NCBI GenBank assembly: GCA_963978905.1
Contig: OZ022261.1
Location: 8,185,992 to 8,249,991 of the forward strand
Direction of reading: 5' to 3'
DNA from: Trichostrongylus colubriformis
Lineage: Eukaryota > Nematoda > Chromadorea > Rhabditida > Trichostrongylidae
DNA length: 64,000 bases
The position numbers and the translations under genes were made by a program. The stretch's first letter is position 1. Each line of letters starts with the position of its first letter. The notes under the pieces are model-generated. The model was not told the DNA's origin, made no database searches, and saw only the letters and a list, made by a program, of their open reading frames with translations. Of the stretch, positions 11,346-24,400 are shown piece by piece.

Positions 11346-12116
11346 TGTGGCAACAATCTACAGCAGCCGTCCATGCCAGCCCACCAGCACGCATGCTGAA
11401 GGCGAAAGTTAATTGCACAAAAATATACATATATGTATATTTCTCGCATATATGTGATGTATGTGACCGATGACGACAATACGCAAAGCTTCCCTTGGAA
11501 TTGTGAAATTCCAGTGAAAAAATACGCTTCGAAAATTTACCTCGCAGGCTCTCACGCATTTGGCGGGGCCAAAAGGGCTCTTGGGATGCATCTATAGTAA
11601 AGTGAAACTCTGCAGAAGGAAATCAAGAGCTAGAGTGCAGCTTGGCACAGCGAAATTTGAAATTACAAAATACCAAGAAAAGATCTTCACTGGCAACAGC
11701 GATGACAGTTGTACGGCGGGAATTCGAATGGGTTATACCTTTTAGGTCTTCCAACCTCTTATCAGAACGAAAGCCATTCTTCGTGTTTTCTCTCTTTTTC
11801 ACATTTACCTGCAATCATTATTGCATTGACTCTTTTTTGGATGAGGAATTTTTTGTAAACCACGTCTGCACTGTACAAGAAAGGAGAGAGTTGAGTAGTA
11901 AAGTCTTCATTCACAAAACTACTTATTGAGCACAACGAGGATTTACGTGGAGTAAAGAACATAGGCACATATACTTCACAAATTGTACCAGTACCCTACT
12001 AGCACACTTTAGACATGGCATAGGATCCATATTATGTACAGCTGAGTAAAGTCCTCTCCTCTCGCAGACTACCGAACAGCTCAGCTGTTCCATAGCATTA
12101 TGAACGTCATTATCAT

Positions 12117-12400
12117 AGGGTCAGAGCACTCCAACTGGGTCACTGCGTCACGCAAAATGCGTCGTTGCGCGCTGTTCTTTGCTAGCCCCGCAGAGCATCG
12201 ATCGCCGCTGAGGCCGCGTTCATACCTTGCGTACCGACAGCAACGGCGTCAAAATCATGGGCCCGCCTCCGTGGTCTGCGGCTAGCATAAGATTCTGACG
12301 TCGTCACTGCCGGTGCCGGCGTCAGTGCGCAAAGTATGAACGCGGCCTGAAGGGTGCAATCGCCGACTACTTGGTGACCTGACCCGACTGGAGTGTCCTG
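12117..12400. repeat. Inverted-repeat element (copy 3) split by a MITE
   Basis: The outer ends are CAGAGCACTCCAACTGGGTCACTGCGTCACGC and GTGACCTGACCCGACTGGAGTGTCCTGA, inverted repeats of the GACACTC family. A GCGTTCATAC-family MITE (12213-12352) is inserted in its middle and is flanked by TGA on both sides. The order of events is therefore clear: the outer element came first, the MITE second. Confidence 0.65.
12213..12352. mobile_element. GCGTTCATAC-family MITE, copy 2, with TGA target duplication
   Basis: It starts GGCCGCGTTCATACCTTGCG and ends GCGCAAAGTATGAACGCGGCC, near-perfect 20-base inverted ends. TGA precedes and follows it, a three-base TNA duplication. It is inserted inside the older element at 12117-12400, just beyond the stop codon of the channel gene and possibly in its 3' UTR. 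Confidence 0.75.
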
Positions 12401-12425
12401 ATCCATTCCATTATCATTATATGAA

Positions 12426-15400
12426 TTAGTCACTCAAGTTGAGATAGTATGACCAGTAGATAATATTGAATACAGTGAACAGGCCTGGAAATGCCACCAT
12501 ACTCATGCGATCTATGCGATCTGTCGTCCAGTTTCTTGGTGACCGCACTAATGACTTATCTTCACAACCGTCCAACAGAAGCATTTTCTCGGGAGTCCTT
12601 CAAAATAATACTCAGAAAGAAAAACGTAACTGAGACGAGCAGGTTTATAAAGTAGTAAAAAATGTTGAATGTTAAATAACTAACTGCGTTATGTCGCCGG
12701 ATGTCCTTGAAATTGAGCCAGCTGTCGTTAATAACATCTTCCTACGCATTCGTGGATCTTAAAAAATATGGCAATTATTTTGTAACTCATTAAGAGCACA
12801 GATATTGCTCAAGTGTCCATACCGGTAGTTCCGTAACTTCTGAATCCATGTGGTGAATTGGATTGTACGTGATTACGGCAAATGCGTGGTGATGTACAGG
12901 AGGAAGAACGAGATCGTTGTGGTGGCCCTGATGCTTTGGTCTAAACATGACAAATAAAATTACATAATGGCAGAAAAGCACTAAAAACACTGAGATTAGA
13001 TGATCACGAGATAAGTGTAACTCCCTGGTCTGCATCTCTACCCGTGGGCGGTGAAACGCAGACGGATGAACAGCAATGGCGTACTTAGCACCCCCAAGTG
13101 AATGATCATTCAAAGAGATGACAGAAGAGAGCAAAGAAAACGCTTTTGCACGCAAGTTTGAAAGTGACTCTTAATCTGCTTCTCTAAGCATTGTCCTAAC
13201 TTCGGAGGCATCCGGTTCAATTGAAGACAGTGATAGGGGTAATGTTAGTAACGAGAACCCTAAAATGAGTCACGCAAATGGAAGCTAGGGGTCTAAGAAG
13301 ACTATGCGTCGCGAAATTTCCGATGCGAAGGAGTACCACTGGGCTTCATAAGAGCCGTCTTCTTCAGCAGCTTCAACTTATTTTGTGCCAGCCCGCCCCC
13401 TTTTTCAGGCCGAGCCGCCTCTTTTGAGAATGAACGGCGCAGGAGGCTTTATTTCTCAGATTTTAGAGCATTTTATCAAGTTTTTCCTTCACTTTCGCGC
13501 TACGTATCAAGTCCACTTTCATATTTGATGATTTTTCCATATTCGCCCCGAATCACCCCTATCACTGCCGTTGAAGACCGTATCGCCAGGATATTTCACC
13601 TGCAGCGTGCGTGTGGCGTGCAACGCGATACTTGCGATCCTTGAGCGCCGTATACGTATTGAGTCCCAAAGCGGGATTGGGCCTTATTTTAGGTGAAATG
13701 ACCTTGATACAACTGCGTTTGCACTCACGCGTTGCGGAATCCTGTCTCAGTCCTGTTTCTATCACTCCCGATTTCCACATCTGTTCGTCCATAGGGCCAC
13801 CTGCCTTATAGGGATCTCATATGGACACATTATAGTCGGCCTTCACGTGAATTACAATTTAACAATTCAGCTATGGGGCAAACTATGTAGTGAGCAATTA
13901 TCTTGGAAGTCACTAATTTGCCATTCGAAAAGGTGGCAAAATTCAATTTACCTCCATTTTCGCTCCAATGGCTCCTATGATGGCTAGTTCCAAAAGTGAG
14001 GAGAACACAAAGGTAAGGCAAACCAACATCCAAACATCTGTAAAAAGTTCGTCTGAAAAAAATTCAGGAGATGGTTTGACAATACTTACCAAGTGCTTTA
14101 ACATAGCTGACTCTGGGAAGATTTCGCATAATATTTCCGAATTGAAATGTTAACGCCAAGAGAGAATTCACTCCAAGCATTGTTCGAGCAGGTATCATCT
14201 TCGGACCAAGGCAGAAGCTTATCCAACTTCAATAGAACTTTTGATTTTTGATAGAACTTTATAACAAATTTATACTTTACCTGATAAAAATGGTGAGGTA
14301 TGTAGGAATATAGGCCTGAAATATATACCACCCGTATCGACGACTAAACACAAAGTTCATCGTCAGTTCATTCCAAACTCCAGCCGGGTAGACCTGTGAG
14401 AGATCATTTAGCTCCAGCTCGAAGCGAGCGTGTCAAGAGAATCGTGCACTAAGCCACATGTGCCCCGGGTGACGCAACGCGCGGCTGTTGCAAAATAACA
14501 AAGTTCATTGTCTGAACATGTACTGAATCATGGGCAATCGTGCACAGTAGAACTATTGGCATAAAGTTTAGAAACCTGTTGTTCAATTGAGGTTGAGTAG
14601 TTGGTGAGCACGAAATCCGGCAAAACAATCTCCTTTTTAAGAAGAGTGAGACCTTCTGTCCAATTAACCCACTGCATATTAACCTGTACAAAAAAAGTCT
14701 TTTAAGAATAAAAATGTCAAAAAATTGGCACATTAAAAAACCTTCTAGCAGATTTCTGATGCATAAATTCAAAGGTTCGACAAAATGGGACTGTAGTAGA
14801 AGTAAAGAATCATTACAATTGAAGATAGAAGAAGATAGAAGTGTGATACGTCTGGCTGAAGCGCTCACACTCTAATACAACAAGAAATAGAAAATATTAT
14901 GATACATTTATGATTTTGTAACAAAATGCTCAAAAGGTCTGAGGGTGTCCCAAAACAATTACCACAGTTTTACTTTTATATTTTTTTCTTTTTTGCGGGT
15001 TGTACAAAGGTTGCCGAAATATTTCTGAACATAAGAAGTGATTTGGCGTGATTCTGGAACATTCGGTACTGCTTGGAGGCACATTTCACAGTAAAGTCAT
15101 GGCATCCACTAGTATAAACAGAGGTTCTAGATGGCTAGCCAGTGAAGAGAAAAAATAAGAAAAACTGCCTAAGACTCAAATTTGGGCTCTCTTATATTCG
15201 TTTTGGAGAGAGCGCGAGCTCATAGAGGACTAATCAGAGAATTCACTAAAGAGAGGAACCGAGCAGTAGAGCCGTAGGGTATTTGTCACCGTTTCTACTA
15301 AACGGGTCCGGCGGAAGGCTGCTGTATGAGGGGTCCTAGCACCCTGTCCCGGCTTCACGCAACATGGGCGCAACATTAAGCCGTATTCATACTTTGCACC

Positions 15401-18400
15401 ACCGGCGCCGGCACCGGTGGCACACAATATGAACGCGACGTTTTGACGCCGGTGTCGCAAAATATGTAAGCTGCCTTACAAGTCACGTAACGATATTCCT
15501 CATACAAAATGTCTGGAACACCCTAATTAACGGCGCAGGACCAAGAATGGTGAAAGCTGACAATTTAAGAACCGCTAGGATTTTCCCTGAACGGATCATA
15601 TACGGCCTGCCGCAGATATTCCATGACGGGACCTTGACCGTGTTAAAGAAGTGCATTTCGTATCGATTATACAAAACAATACCTTTACATTTTCATTAAC
15701 TCGAGTACGTACCTCTTGATTGTTATAACTGAAGGACTCGAGAGTAAGATGACAGGTCTGGCGATCCATTGGAAATGCACTGAAATGGAATTTTATTATC
15801 AGAAGTGAGCACCAAAATCAACCCATGACCTTACCTAAAATCCATCGAACAGGGCCCCTTTACTTGAACTCTGTAATTCACCCATACGGTTCCATTTGGA
15901 TAGACCATAAGAAAAACGTTCTTGAATGGAGATTTATGGATATGTGCGGCTTTGCTGTTGATGAACACGGTATTCGGTTTCCAAATTTGATCCAAAATCT
16001 GAAGAAAAATCAAACCACATTGGGATTTAAGGGTAAATTGTATTAGATTATTATGATTTTGGTTGCTTTACAAAAGAAGAAATGTTTGTGAAATGACGAG
16101 AAGACATGAACTTAATATGTACATTGAAGTACATATCAGTGAGGATTTAGTATTAGTGAGGATCTGATTTCCTAATAAAAAAAAAGGCCGATGCAAGAAA
16201 AACATGGGTTGAGGAGTCCTCATTTTTTCCTTAAAATTTTAATTTACATCTAGCGAAAATTCCGTGGCCTCAAGGTGATGCAGATAGGCTTGGAAGATTC
16301 GATTTTGAGAGTTGATTTGGAATTTTAAGTTCAGAAAGCATTTACTACACAGAAAGCATGTAACCATTTTTGGAGCAAAAATCCTCAACCAAGTATAAAA
16401 TTGCCAGCTAAGTAAACGATCCTTTTGTTGACTTGCGCACAATCACAGCCTGCTGCACTCTGAAAAAGGCGCTGGCGTGGCGTATTTTGAAGGGTACAAT
16501 CATCCTCAAGCGACTCTGTAGCCTAATGCTCACAGTATCCTGAATACGTAGGTCACTATTTATATTTCGGGAATAGGCAATACTGTTATCATGGGAGTAA
16601 ATTTGATGGTTTCATCGTAAAGTTCGCCTTTTTTTGACCATATACCCCATCATTCAATTTGCCGTACTGCGCTTTTTGTTTATTTTACAGTCATCTGAAA
16701 TTTTTTTTCAGGAAATAAAAATGGAATTTTCAAAAATTTTTAAAAAATTTGGCAATGAAGCTCCATCAAGGACCACAGTGCATCGTTGGCTTAGGGAACT
16801 CATTCGTTGTCGTAGTCCGCTGTCCGACGAGATTCATGAAGGATGTCCGAAATTAGCACTTGTCTAAGAAAACGTCGATGCTGTGTGCAATTAAGCAAGA
16901 TCGCCAATTCACCCATCCTAAGATTGAGGCATCCCAAAACATTATTTCCACCAACAAACATTCAATTTTACTTGAACACATGGATTTGCAGAAAATATTT
17001 TTCCGTTGAAACCCTCACAATTTGACAAATTCACCAAGAAAGGCTTGTGTCGACGAAGTTTTCAAAAATTTATAAAATGAACAAATAGCGCCGTGCGACA
17101 AATTGGATGATGGGGTCTATGGTTAAAAGAGGCGATCTTTACGATGGAATCATCAGATTTACTCCCATGATAACAGTATTGCCTATTCCCGAAATATAAA
17201 TACAAATAGTCCCCCCTTTTTTGCCGGTGCCTTGACAACGCAAAATCGCTGTTTTTTCGGCCCCAATTGACTGAATGGTCTCTTTGCTAGTTGATCTTCA
17301 ACGATGATGTCAAGGAGTTGCAATGAGGGTGTTTTAATAACTCGGATCAGTAAGCAGTCACTTTGAAAATTTGGATGAGCTCTTTCTGTGTTATCTGCTG
17401 TGTAGTCAATATAGTTGTTAATTGGGAAATCTCGAAAAATCGCAAATCTTTATCAGATCGGCAGATCGTCATCGATTTTTTTTAGTATTCTTGGTGGTGG
17501 AGGTGACTTGCTCTTAGCAGCCGAATCCAGCCTAGTTCACGATGTCATTCCATCTTTTTTTTCGGAAATTTTCTTCAGTGGACCTTTCTGAGCCTCCCAT
17601 CGATGAGCCTTAACGTTGAGTTCACTCACCAAGTCTTTTTGCTAAACTGGCAGATTGTTGTTGAGATATCCGCCACTTCCGACAACTCCTTTTATTCATT
17701 TTCTTGATCAATATATTTTTTCATTTTATTCATCTTCTTGATTACTATAGTTGAAAATCAGTTGCGCGGTACTGCGTGAATAACACAGTAGAATTATGTA
17801 GTGGGGAAAGGGTCGATGCTGACCAACCGATATCGAAGAAGTCCATATCGCACAGTTCCACACTGTGATAAGTGCAGTACAGAGCGCTGGCCCAACTGGT
17901 ATCTCTACAGTAACCTATCACTATTTGGAATCACACGTAGTTAAGCATTCGAAACATTCCGTTGCTACTGATATCAGAGTACAAAGCATACACTTTTGCC
18001 AAGCATTTATGCTAATGCCAGGGCACTCCCAGGTATCGAGGAAATTATGTAGCTGCTTCAGCATAACCCCCCCCCCCCTTTTTTTTGACATCTACTATAC
18101 CAGTAACTGTTGTCGGATTGTATAGTCGAAAAGTGCCTTATCGTTATGTATTCTTACCTGATACTAAAAGATATTCACTTCAATTTTCCTCTCACGGGTT
18201 CGCTCACAACTTCGCTGTAAAATTTCTCATTCGCTTAATGGAATTTTATTAGGTTGGACGGGAAGTTCTGGGACACCTTGTGAGAAAAATTCAATTTATT
18301 TTAATTTTACTCACATGTAACTTCAGTCACCAAAGTATGCACCATCGTGATCTACAATGTACTGCCAACGCTCAGGAAGATCGTAGATACCCTTCCGGTA

Positions 18401-21400
18401 GAATTCGGGAGACTTCTGGTCAAAGAAGTTCTGGAGCCCGCTCTTGAGATCGTCGTCATCTTTGAACTGTCGCCCGTCAAGGAAGTGGCTCAACGACCGG
18501 AATAGGTGGTAGTCAGTTGGGGACATGTCCGGGGAATATGGTGGGTGGGGAAGCGTCGTCCAGCCGAGGTCCTGGATCCTTTGACACGCCAACTTTGCCA
18601 CATGTGGGTGAGCGTTATCGTGGAGGAAGAGGTCTTGGTCCATTTTTCCGGTAAGTTTTGGCGCTCCGGTGTCCAATTGCCTGCAGTAGAGATCGGCAGT
18701 GGCTGTCGTGTTGGATGGTAACAGTTTCCTATTTTTTTGAAAATTTTCAAAAAAAAAAAGTTTTTTTCTCAATGCAATTTTTTGAATATTTTCCTGTTCC
18801 AATTTGAGCCGATCGAGCCATCGGGCTGCCGCCATATGAGAGACAGTACCTGGGTCCATCGACTGGTTAATTTTGTTAGTGGCCTCGCATGCTGAGGAAC
18901 CGAGGCGGTGTTCGTGAATTTCGCACCTTTCGCGAAATTGCCGTAAATTCACTGCTAGTTGAAGCCGTAGAGAATATGAATGTGCTATTCAGAAGCCCTT
19001 TTCAGACGCTTCATATACCCCCCACTACCAAATGCTCCCGAAGCTTTACAGGTTTCTACAGGAAAAAACAAAAAGTGTCCCAGAACTTCCCGTCCAACCT
19101 AATAGATTCTAGTGCTCATCGCTGACCTCTTCAGGTACGACCCCGGCCCTCCCCTTGTCCGGTCAAATACGACCCCCTGGTCGAGAAATCCTCGACTCTC
19201 GGTGTACCTTGGCTAAGGCCATTGGGTGTAAATAATTTAGTCATTCATTACTGCATATCTCACCAGTGAACAAGGCTTCTTTTCTCGATGGCTGAGATGA
19301 TTCAGCGGTCGATGCCTCCTGTTACAATGATATCGACGATCAATGTAAATGGATCAGTAATGAAGTGTGTTTATCCACTGATCATTTGTTACTTTGGCTG
19401 AAGTGGGCACTATTGTGAGTCAGATATTTAGGAATCGATAGTTTGGTGTTAGACTGCATCGACTGATAGCAATTTATCCACTTGCTGGGCATCTACTTCT
19501 TATATAATGGTGGTAGATCCAAATGCCAGTTATCAACGCTTATCAGTTTTGTAAACATGCACCACTATTTGAAGTTTTACACAGTCTAGCGGTCGATACC
19601 TACATAGTACTGTTGCTGGTAGCGCAAAAAAAAATGAATCACTTGCTTTGCAATACACCATTATTTGGAACGTTAGGCTAGGTAATGGTCCATGTATCGC
19701 CAGTCGATATCAGAGTATGAACAAAATATGTTCATCCACTGGCACTGAGTCAGACGCTTTTACTATAGCGGTCGTATACAGTGCGTTTCATAATTATAAG
19801 GTCACCCCTGAATTTGAGGTTTTCTCGACAACACTCCATTGAGGAACCTTTTCAGTCTCATAGACGGATTCCTCACCTGAAATAACCCCGGTGTCGATTT
19901 TTGGTGGCAGTCTCGTTTACCTCAGGTTTTTAAGAGTATTTTTTGCTTTTTTTGCACCGTTTCATAATTATAAGGTCACCCTGAAAAAAAAAGTTAAGGC
20001 CCCGGCAGGTCTGTGATGGTAGATATATCTTCCAAATACATCTTCGAGATATATTTTCAATCGTCTTGTGGCTAGCTGCTGTGTACTTGAAGAAAAGCCC
20101 AGATTTGGAATTCTCGTGATGCTCGACTCAGTTTGAGAGCCATTCCGAAAAAAAATCGGAAGATTCCTATGCTCAGTTAGATGGCATTGGAGAGATTCGG
20201 TGTCTTAGATGTTTTTCAGGCTCTGGATTCCCACGTGAGATTATTATCATTAACGAGGAAAGGATTGTGAGGGCCACTTCCTACAGCACTTCCTCCATGG
20301 ACCAGATTTGTTTGGAGTTAAACCATTTTTAGTCTGACACCACAGCGTGTACAGCAGCGAAGAAGAGCAGAAACATCACTGGAGAAATAATGAAGTAGTT
20401 TCCGAGGCCCACAGCACACCATAAGGCGGAACGACTTCAATGCATAAAGTTGTTCTTGAGTACGGATTGAACGAAACTGAATTTGCATAGCAGTTGCACC
20501 CTCCATGCGAGTAATTCCATCTGAAGTGTATTTTTGAGTCCGAAAATACTGTATCTGTATGGTGCTGAAGGGTAAAGGTAGTACAAGTTGGTCTAAAAAG
20601 TGCGCCGATCTACCGGAGCTTTGGCAATTTTTGTGGGATAAAGGTGATGGCCTATGTGGTTTCGGCAATGAGGTTGCATTGAACCTTGCCTTCGAAACCT
20701 GCAGAATGGACTCCAGAGACTGCTAGAAGATCTTACAAAGAAATCAGTTGCCTTTTAGAGCCGACCGGCTCTTCATAATTGCGTCTAACAGCATGACAAG
20801 GCTGTTGTTCACGTAAGTCATTCAACGGAATCGTGGTTAAAGTTCCAAAATACGGACCTCCAGCCATAGATAACATGTGGTCTTGGGCTCAGCCTATTGG
20901 GGAGATCTGGAAGACATCGCCGCAAAATTATTTATCCCAATAATCGCCAATTCTGGGAGCAAGACTGCTGAAACAGGCAATTGTTGAAGAGTGGAACAAT
21001 ATCTGTGTATAGGCTCTTCGAAATTTCGTTTCTACTTCCCCAAATGGCTATTTATTGTCGTTCTCAAACAGGAAGGAACCATAGATTATGAGCTCCTTTG
21101 CATGCGCTGTTAACTCTATCAGATCTTCTCTTTCCTCGGGGTGACCTTATAATTATGAAACGGCACATAAATCTGAAAATATTCATAGAAATATCGGACT
21201 AAAAGGTATGTCATCAAAACTAGTATGGAAGGGTTTCCTGTGGTGGGGAATCTGTAAAAAGTACTTAAAAATTTTTCGGCTGGCTGTGTGTTTCGAAAAC
21301 CGAAAATTTGGGGGTGACCTTATAATTATGAAACGCACTGTAGTAGTGAAAACGGTGTACCGGATTTTATCCCATCCACTTTCTAACGGCTCTTATCAAC

Positions 21401-24400
21401 TCCCGTAAGTCCTTATCAATTTGATAAGTCACAATTTAGCTCCCCGTACCCCGCAATACCTGTGAATGTGAATGTGGACATTCCACTGCCGCTCTGGAAA
21501 AGCGAAACGAAGACGTTTGCCTCCGACGCTCATTATTGAATATTATCAAACGTTATAAACTTGGATCACCCACCACTGATGTCCCCGCCCTACCTCTCAA
21601 AACACCTATTAGTTCGGTGCTCTGGGATCAACGTAAAAGGCGAAACAAGTGAGTGACATTTGCCTTTCAAGGCTCCTCATCAGCCCTTATCATATGCTAT
21701 CATTCCTGGTTGACCACAGCTGGGTTTTTCTCACCAACTCCCATATCATTTGTATAATTCAGGATGCCAGCTTTGCTGTGTCGCGAAACATGAATCTCGT
21801 GACAGACAGACGGTCATACACACACAGGCAGACAGACATACTTAGCGGATTTTATATATCAGGATGATGAATCCTTATAGGAATCGTCCACGGAAAATGC
21901 GTTTTTGTGTTACCCATACATTTATGTTGTATTTGCCTAATGTGGGCCTCATGCAAAATTTCACGCGAAAAAATGCGAATCTGGCTTAGATATATGTAGC
22001 ACCACAAAGTGCGGTCCCAGTGGGCGGGGCCTAAGAATAGAAGCCTCGTCCCGTGGTTCGCCGCCGTTGGGAACGGAGAGTGGGACCGTTTACGAAACTT
22101 TCTGCTCCTACAATGCGTCTCCAGCCACGGCGGACGACGGAACGAGGCTTTTCTCTTAGGCCCCGCCCACTGAGACCGCACTTTGTGGCGCTGTATCTCA
22201 GCCAGATTCGCATTTTTTCGCGTGAAATTTTGCATGAGGCCCACATTAGGCAAATACAACATGAACGGATGGGTAACACAAAAACTCATTTTCCGTGGAC
22301 GATTCCTTTAAATCACGTCATACTAACAACACTGGCTGAACATGAATAAGAGGCACCCAAAATTTCTGTTGTTCTCAACATGCTGTGGCTGTGGTGAAAA
22401 ACCGTGGCTACTTTCTATGTCTGATGACCCGGGTCACTCTTATGAAGCAGTTCCAATAAATTCCCTTTTAATAGGGCCATTTCAATTTGAACTATCTTGG
22501 ATTATTTCTTCTCAGCAATTTCTCACCATTTCACAGATGAAAGATCACTCGCTTGATTTTTCCCATTCTTATTATTGGCTGGTACAACAGGCATTCAATG
22601 TCGTTCTTTTCAATGAAGCTTTTTCCTTCAAAGTTATATGATTGTGCTGTATGATATGTATATACTGTGCGGGATGATTTATGCCATCGAAAGATATTCA
22701 CCTCCTTACAAAATGGCGTGTCTTGCTTGTGGAATCGCTACACCGCTTGCCGAACCTGCTTTTTTTACTTTGTTGGGCAAATCATAACTTATCGATAATC
22801 ATTCTTTGTAAATCAGTAGAAAAGCACAAACTAGTAGAAAATATGACAACCGATCGTTGACTTTTAGGCACCACTTTTTGCCGGTTCACCAGCAGCTCAT
22901 ATGGTATCAAGAAGATTGGTCTGAGGTGGGGTCGTATATTTCGAAAATTTTCCTCGATGCAATACTTGACCGTGAGTCCAGTTATGATCGGTCCCTCGAC
23001 GGTGATGATTTATGTCCACATAACTAGTAAAGTAGTGCCGATTTTGTTTTTTATTTCTATATTATATATTCTCAGCAATGAGAGCACTTTGTGTATGATT
23101 TCGAGAAGGCTATAAAATCGCAGTGGAAATCGAAGGTGCCCAAATTTCGTAGCAGAGGCTTCGGAAATTCCTATAACAGCTTTTGCCGGTTCCCAGGGCG
23201 ATCAGCTATGTACGTAGAGAAAATTTTTGGCCACTCTCGGGTTCCACATTATTTTTTTACTGATCCCTTACACGTGAATATTCAAAGGAATCAATTAGTA
23301 AGTTACCATTGTTCGTTGGTAGATTGGACTCCACCATCATCGGCGAAGTCACATATCATGGAATAGACGCGCGCGGATTTGGGGAGGTGGCGACTTGCCG
23401 TGCAGGCGACATAGTGCTTGCAGTTGGGGGCGTGTGCTCTAACCGTCTGGGCTCTCCCAGACTTGCCTAGACCCCGAGACGCGACGGCAAGCCCCTCCCC
23501 CACCTCTCTCCGTCTCAGAACCACATTGACCCTAGACCGCTAGCGTTGATTTCAAAAATTATGCCATTCCGTATTTACAAAAAGCCTCAAAAAAATTGTT
23601 CAAAAGCTGACCTCGTAGTTAAGTGAAAGGTTGTATTTACAGGGGCTCATATGTTCATATCGTAGTGCATGATCCAACCAGAGCTCTGTGACATAGATAT
23701 CCATATCGAAATCGCTAGTAATCTCATTTACAGAATTCACTTCCTGAACCCACACCTAAAAATCTAGTCATATTAAGTAATAGTTTGTATTTGAAAATGT
23801 TGGAAATTTCCTTTCCTTGTTTTTAACAAACCTCGATCCAAACTATCACTCCTGTTTCCGACGGTGTTTTGAAGGATTTGTAATTATCGATAAGGCGTTC
23901 AATGATGAGCTTGTCACTTGTGCAAACACCAACGTCTTCTTGTTCTTGCAGCTTAGCCTGAACGATTCCTTACGATCAATACACAGATCCCCTACTGATA
24001 CGAAAATTGCCCTAACTCCGCCCCATTTACTCTACCTTCGCACCAATTTTACCCTTCACTTCATTTTACTCTCCATGCTGCGTTTATCTTTGACTTAAGC
24101 TGTAACTATTGCGTTAGGGGCTAATTTCCTGTGATGCCGTGTTCTGGCTCGAAGAAGTTATTATGTATACCAGTTTCCATAGTGTTCATTAGTGTCAAAC
24201 AGAAACCCTTCAAAGGCACCAGTAGGGGTAAGGGAAAACTGAGATCTAGGAGTCTTTGAGTACATGTTTTCTGAAAACGATTTTTGATTTTTCTACTTCA
24301 GAAGAGGTCATATGTGGCGAAAATCGCATAAAAAACGGGGCTTGAGGTCTTATGACGACCCTGCGGCACGGTATGTCGTTCTGCGGTACTGCGGCCGAGC

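Larger units (their letters stand above)
10890..12425. other. Convergent intergenic spacer between methyltransferase and channel genes
   Basis: This region separates two stop codons facing each other: the TAG at 10889 (+) and the TAA at 12426-12428 (-). It holds one 165-base inverted-repeat element (11180-11345) and a nested pair (12117-12400). An AATGAA close after the methyltransferase stop could serve as its poly(A) signal. Nothing else coding is seen. Confidence 0.45.
15999..23611 (-). other. Giant 7.6-kb intron of the channel gene, packed with transposons
   Basis: The intron splits the ligand-binding domain between NLSLNYE and ILDQIWKP. From low to high coordinate it contains a mariner deletion derivative (16559-17200), a mariner with a 209-codon ORF (18249-19102), a Tc3-like element (19779-21340), a GACA-rich repeat tail (21715-21863), a large foldback (21876-22310) and a GC-rich inverted repeat (23366-23520). 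The pieces 17203-18248 and 22311-23365 hold nothing I recognise. Confidence 0.8.

Noticed and set aside
14449..14868. 139-codon minus-strand ORF
   Set aside because: It overlaps channel exon 6 in another frame; the correct frame is fixed by splice sites and family similarity.
15825..16046. 73-codon plus-strand ORF
   Set aside because: Antisense shadow of channel exon 4, whose minus-strand reading has the clear Cys-loop motif.
19955..21165. A second Tc element nested inside the 19779-21340 element
   Set aside because: The inner blocks lack TA duplications and the full terminal sequence, and lie symmetrically about 175 bases from each end, which fits the two-site layout of one Tc3-like element better.
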